From Verrucomicrobiota bacterium (GTDB taxonomy: Bacteria; Verrucomicrobiota; Verrucomicrobiia; Chthoniobacterales; UBA10450): DNA of 7,346 nt. Shown here in pieces: positions 4,809 through 7,346 of this stretch. How positions within the stretch are numbered: the first letter of the stretch is position 1; each line of letters starts with the position of its first letter. The notes beneath the pieces were generated by a model. It saw nothing but the letters and a program-made list of their open reading frames with translations, was not told the origin of the DNA and searched no databases. The DNA lies in assembly GCA_003221375.1 (NCBI GenBank), contig QHRI01000167.1, positions 1-7,346 on the forward strand, given 5' to 3'. A program made the position numbers and the translations under genes.

Positions 4809-6050
4809 GTGAATCATTGGCAGCGGGAGCTGGTCGCAAGCGCGATCTTCGTGGTTACGTACGTTTTGATCAGCGGCCGCCAGCTCAAGATCTTACCATT
4901 GAATCGTCCGGCTGCTGCATTGCTGGGCGCGGTGCTAATGATTGCAACAGGTGTGATGACCCCGGAACGCGCATATCGCGCCATCAACTACGACACGCTT
5001 GTATTGCTGTTGGGCATGATGCTCATCTCGGCCTATCTCTATCTCGCGCATTTTTTCGAATGGGCCGCGGACCTTGTTCTGAATTTCTCGCGAACCCCTA
5101 CGCGCCTTTTGCTGTACGTCACACTCACTTCCGGGATTCTCTCCGCACTGTTGGTTAACGATACGATTTGCTTGATGCTCACTCCTCTCGTCGTGGCGGT
5201 TATCAGGCGCGGGAAGCTGCCGCTGCTGCCGTTCCTCGTCGCGCTCGCGACCAGCGCGAACATTGGCAGCGTGGCCACGCTTGTGGGGAATCCGCAAAAT
5301 ATGATCATCGGACATTTCTCGCAGATTTCGTTTCCGGAATTTTCGCGGTCCCTCCTGCCGACGGCAATTATTGGGCTGGCGATTAGTTTTTTCATCTTGC
5401 GTGTTGGTTTCCGAAAGATGTTAGGAGATATTGCAATTGATCGCGTGGAACATGCAGTTCCAAAACTTGAGCGCGGTTTGTTCGCGCTTGTTTGCGTTGT
5501 GTTGGTGGCGATCTTTGCCGGTTTCCTCGCCGGCTTGAACCTGGCGTGGACGGCAATGGCCGGCGCGGCGCTGGTGATGGTGCTGGCGCGACGCGACACA
5601 CACGACGTTCTCAGGCTCGTCGATTGGCATCTGCTCCTTTTCTTGGCGGCGCTTTTCGTCGTGGTCGACGGCTTAAACGATACCGGCCTGCCGGATGCGA
5701 TTTACTCGCGGTTGCAACCAATCTTCGGATCAAGCGCGCCGGCGCAGGCGTGGAATCTCACCTGGTTTTCTGTGGTCGGATCGAATGTTTTCTCAAACGT
5801 GCCGTTCGTGTTGGTGGCGGGTAACTGGGTGGCGCGACTCACTGAGCCTGCTTTGATGTGGAAAGTATTGGCGCTTGCGACGACGTTTGCCGGCAACCTC
5901 ACGATCGTCGGTTCGGTGGCGAACATGATCGTTGTGGAATCGGCCCGCGATCATATCCAGGTCGGTTTTTGGGATTACGCGCGCTTTGGGATTCCGATTA
6001 CCGTTTTGACGACTGCTGCCGGCGTGATCGTGCTACTTATTTTGCGCTAA
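4809..6050 (+). CDS. ArsB/SLC13-type (ion transporter superfamily) membrane permease
   Basis: Inner-membrane secondary transporter of the ArsB/NhaD/SLC13-like superfamily, probably moving an anion or exchanging ions; the substrate cannot be read from sequence. The product is 413 aa with about 12 hydrophobic segments, roughly at 7-25, 35-50, 62-82, 98-117, 118-132, 139-160, 182-201, 223-243, 246-260, 274-290, 317-342 with 352-377, and 393-412. Two halves repeat a similar motif. [11 protein letters not shown] (116-126) and [18 protein letters not shown] (148-165) in the first half match [12 protein letters not shown] (325-336) and [17 protein letters not shown] (359-375) in the second. No signal peptide is present. 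GTG at 4809 is the only start between the upstream in-frame stop (4776) and the first membrane segment. A strong AGGAGG-like site further upstream serves another frame. The 3' end overlaps mutY on the opposite strand. COG1055-like is my best family guess. Confidence 0.85.
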   Translation: MNHWQRELVASAIFVVTYVLISGRQLKILPLNRPAAALLGAVLMIATGVMTPERAYRAINYDTLVLLLGMMLISAYLYLAHFFEWAADLVLNFSRTPTRLLLYVTLTSGILSALLVNDTICLMLTPLVVAVIRRGKLPLLPFLVALATSANIGSVATLVGNPQNMIIGHFSQISFPEFSRSLLPTAIIGLAISFFILRVGFRKMLGDIAIDRVEHAVPKLERGLFALVCVVLVAIFAGFLAGLNLAWTAMAGAALVMVLARRDTHDVLRLVDWHLLLFLAALFVVVDGLNDTGLPDAIYSRLQPIFGSSAPAQAWNLTWFSVVGSNVFSNVPFVLVAGNWVARLTEPALMWKVLALATTFAGNLTIVGSVANMIVVESARDHIQVGFWDYARFGIPITVLTTAAGVIVLLILR

Positions 6051-7026
6051 GAAGAGCTTCTGCTGCCCGGCGATGAGGCGAGGGCATTGCGATGTGATCG
6101 ATGGATTTGAACCATCGCTGCGTGTGAGAAATTTTGTTTGGCTTCGCACGAGGGTACACCACAAACGCAATCCGATGATGGGTGAATGGAAATGTCGATC
6201 TGTAGAGCGGCTGGTCAGAAACTCCTGTTTCGAATCGTGGCAAAATCCACATGCCACGCCAGCGTGCTGATGATTGCTCGAGCAGAACCTTGCCGTTACT
6301 AACGACAAATGCGTGTCTTTCGATAAGTCGCTTTGTGCGTGGCTTGGATTTCTTGATGGGCAGTGCTCCAGGATTTTTTGCGCGGCAGAATTTCTTCACC
6401 GGACAGACGTTGCATTTCGGTTTATCCGGTAGGCAAACAAGTGCACCAAGATCGATAAGCGCGGAATTAAAACGCGCCGCATTGCGCTTCGGGACGAGTT
6501 GCGCGGCATAGGCCCAAAGTTTTTCGCGGCCGATCGCAGAATCGATCGGGACACGGATATCGAGCAATCGGGCCAGCAGACGCGCGCTATTCGCTTCAAC
6601 GATTGGCACCGGTTGATTGAAAGCGAAGGTTGCAACTGCGTTCGCAATATAGCGGCCAGCGCCGGGCAATTTACGAATCGCAGCGACGTTTCCGGGCAAA
6701 ATCCCCCCGTGCCTATCCCGAACAATCTTGGCAGCGGCCCGAAGGTTTCGCGCGCGATTGTAATAACCGAGTCCTTGCCAGGTGTGAAGCACGGCATTTT
6801 CCGAAGCGCTTGCGACGGAAGCGAAATCAGGAAACCGGTCGAGCCATTTATTATAATAGGGAATTACAGTGGCGACCTGGGTTTGCTGGAGCATGAACTC
6901 GGACACGAGAATGGCATAAGGGTCGCGCCTATTGCGCCATGGAAGATCACGGTGATTATGGCGAAACCAGCGGAGAAGAGAGCGGCCAAAGACCCGAATG
7001 CTTCGAGGTGAGCTCACACTTCGCAC
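6037..7026 (-). CDS. mutY: A/G-specific adenine DNA glycosylase (MutY) with variant catalytic position
   Basis: Base-excision repair glycosylase that removes adenine mispaired with 8-oxoguanine. The 329-aa product has RDLPWR (26-31), [10 protein letters not shown] (42-51) with the catalytic Glu43, [11 protein letters not shown] (85-95), and the helix-hairpin-helix [12 protein letters not shown] (120-131). The iron-sulfur ligands are Cys198, 205, 208 and 214 (C-X6-C-X2-C-X5-C). A NUDIX-like 8-oxoguanine recognition domain runs from about 237 and includes FTHHR at 281-285. The segment normally read as DGNV reads EANS (144-147), so Glu replaces the catalytic Asp. The start is GTG at 7026, with GTG at 7017 as an alternative; a TAG lies four codons upstream of the first. 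AGAAG six bases upstream of 7026 is a modest ribosome-binding site. Its last 14 bp overlap the permease gene. Confidence 0.92.
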   Translation of the reverse strand: MRSVSSPRSIRVFGRSLLRWFRHNHRDLPWRNRRDPYAILVSEFMLQQTQVATVIPYYNKWLDRFPDFASVASASENAVLHTWQGLGYYNRARNLRAAAKIVRDRHGGILPGNVAAIRKLPGAGRYIANAVATFAFNQPVPIVEANSARLLARLLDIRVPIDSAIGREKLWAYAAQLVPKRNAARFNSALIDLGALVCLPDKPKCNVCPVKKFCRAKNPGALPIKKSKPRTKRLIERHAFVVSNGKVLLEQSSARWRGMWILPRFETGVSDQPLYRSTFPFTHHRIAFVVYPRAKPNKISHTQRWFKSIDHIAMPSPHRRAAEALLSAK

Positions 7027-7040
7027 GACAGGCTTCTAAC

Positions 7041-7111
7041 TTGTCATGTCGAGGGAAGTCGAGACATCTCTGGATATTCCAGAGGTTCCTCGACTTCGCC
7101 CTGAATGACAA
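7041..7111. repeat. Long dispersed inverted repeat in the mutY-rnhC spacer
   Basis: Two 33-bp arms, 7041-7073 and 7079-7111, face each other around the 5-bp centre ATATT. The left arm begins TTGTCATGTCGAGGGAAGTC. The right arm, read on the other strand, begins TTGTCATTCAGGGCGAAGTC, and both end CTCTGG. Termini and internal words match the arms of the element at 1599-1691, so both belong to one family. This copy has a short centre, the other a 30-bp centre. A transcript through it could form a very long hairpin. No T-run follows, so it is not a standard terminator. No transposase or coding potential lies inside. Confidence 0.88.
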
Positions 7112-7115
7112 AACG

Positions 7116-7157
7116 GTTGAGCGTTGGACGTTGAGCGTTGAGCATTGGGCGTTGAAT
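7116..7157 (+). repeat. Six-unit heptamer tandem array running into the rnhC start
   Basis: Six consecutive 7-mers: GTTGAGC, GTTGGAC, GTTGAGC, GTTGAGC, ATTGGGC, GTTGAAT. Period seven is exact over 42 bp, with one to three substitutions per divergent unit. The last unit contains TTG at 7152, the most likely rnhC start codon. A period of seven is not a multiple of three, so any unit gain or loss would shift a frame read through it. Confidence 0.85.
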
Positions 7158-7346
7158 TCTTACACCCACGCCCTCACGCAGGAACAGGTCGCCAAGCTCC
7201 GGTCTTTGCTCAAAGAACTCGGCTTCAAGTTCGCGCCGAAGGAATGGACGATTTTCTTCGGTCAGAAGAACAAGTTAAGCGTCGCGGTTTACGAGAAAGG
7301 ACCAAAGGTTCTCGTTCAGGGCAAAGGCGTGGAGGAATTCGTGCAG
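7152..7346 (+). CDS. rnhC: Ribonuclease HIII, N-terminal part (cut by window edge)
   Basis: RNase HIII cleaves the RNA strand of RNA-DNA hybrids, important for R-loop and primer removal. Only 65 codons are visible, so the catalytic RNase H domain is outside the window. The visible part matches the TBP-like N-terminal substrate-binding domain found in RNase HIII: a helix (LTQEQVAKLRSLLKELGF), then FAPKEWTIFFGQKNKLSVAVY and KVLVQGKGVEEFV, in which the VQGKG turn is the best marker. It resembles chlamydial and Verrucomicrobial RnhC more than the Bacillus form, from memory. I place the start at TTG 7152, giving (M)NSYTHALTQEQ; the frame stays open upstream through the repeats to GTG 7008, so the start is uncertain. 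It is divergent from mutY. Identification rests on a short domain. Confidence 0.75.
   Translation, partial: MNSYTHALTQEQVAKLRSLLKELGFKFAPKEWTIFFGQKNKLSVAVYEKGPKVLVQGKGVEEFVQ

Noticed and set aside
4739..5158. Plus-strand frame of 139 codons preceded in part by AGGAGGGG
   Set aside because: It overlaps the first third of the permease in another frame, has no membrane or domain pattern, and the permease frame carries the homology.
7116..7157. Heptamer array as a CRISPR or plasmid iteron array
   Set aside because: Units are contiguous without spacers and too short for CRISPR; there is no replication initiator gene, and the region sits between two housekeeping genes.
1..7346. Search for a defence, biosynthetic or mobile-element gene system
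   Set aside because: Nearly all coding space is explained by conserved housekeeping genes and one transporter; no transposase, integrase, nuclease cluster or toxin-antitoxin pair is seen.

Overview
The window looks like a housekeeping segment of a bacterial chromosome. My best guess is a member of the PVC superphylum, probably Verrucomicrobiota (Chthoniobacterales/Spartobacteria-like). This rests on a Chlamydia/Verrucomicrobia-style RNase HIII N-terminus at the right edge, a gene for a tiny lysine-only-style peptide, and intergenic regions packed with short palindromic and heptamer repeats. The taxonomic call is inference. I see no phage, transposase, CRISPR array, rRNA or tRNA, and no gene cluster that looks like an undescribed defence or biosynthetic system. 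The unusual material is in the repeats and in a few protein details.

Layout. (1) Positions 1-1595, minus strand: inositol monophosphatase-family phosphatase (suhB-like), ispF and the 5' part of cysS form a tight run in which each stop codon shares one base with the next start. (2) Positions 1596-1922: a 327-bp spacer. It holds a dispersed inverted repeat directly upstream of suhB, a strong Rho-independent terminator for minus-strand transcription, and an 18-codon gene for a lysine-rich peptide. (3) Positions 1923-4696, minus strand: yicC, gmk, coaC and coaB, overlapping by 4-8 bases. This is the classic yicC-gmk-(rpoZ)-coaBC order, but rpoZ is absent and coaBC is split into two genes. (4) Positions 4697-4808: a divergent spacer with two heptamer repeat units and candidate promoters. 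(5) Positions 4809-6050, plus strand: a 12-segment permease of the ArsB/SLC13 (ion transporter) superfamily. (6) Positions 6037-7026, minus strand: mutY, whose 3' end overlaps the permease gene by 14 bp. (7) Positions 7027-7151: a divergent spacer made almost entirely of a long inverted repeat plus a heptamer tandem array. (8) Positions 7152-7346, plus strand: the 5' end of rnhC (RNase HIII), cut by the window edge.

Functionally, the two minus-strand operons supply core metabolism and information processing: isoprenoid precursors (IspF), cysteinyl-tRNA (CysS), GDP (Gmk), coenzyme A (CoaC, CoaB) and RNA turnover (YicC). MutY and RNase HIII are genome-maintenance enzymes read from one divergent spacer. 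The most notable observations are a 63-bp palindromic repeat that has become the C-terminal tail of IspF, repeats that sit against the starts of suhB and rnhC, a Glu at the position of the catalytic Asp in MutY, the independent-looking lysine-rich micro-gene, and the clean fission of coaBC.
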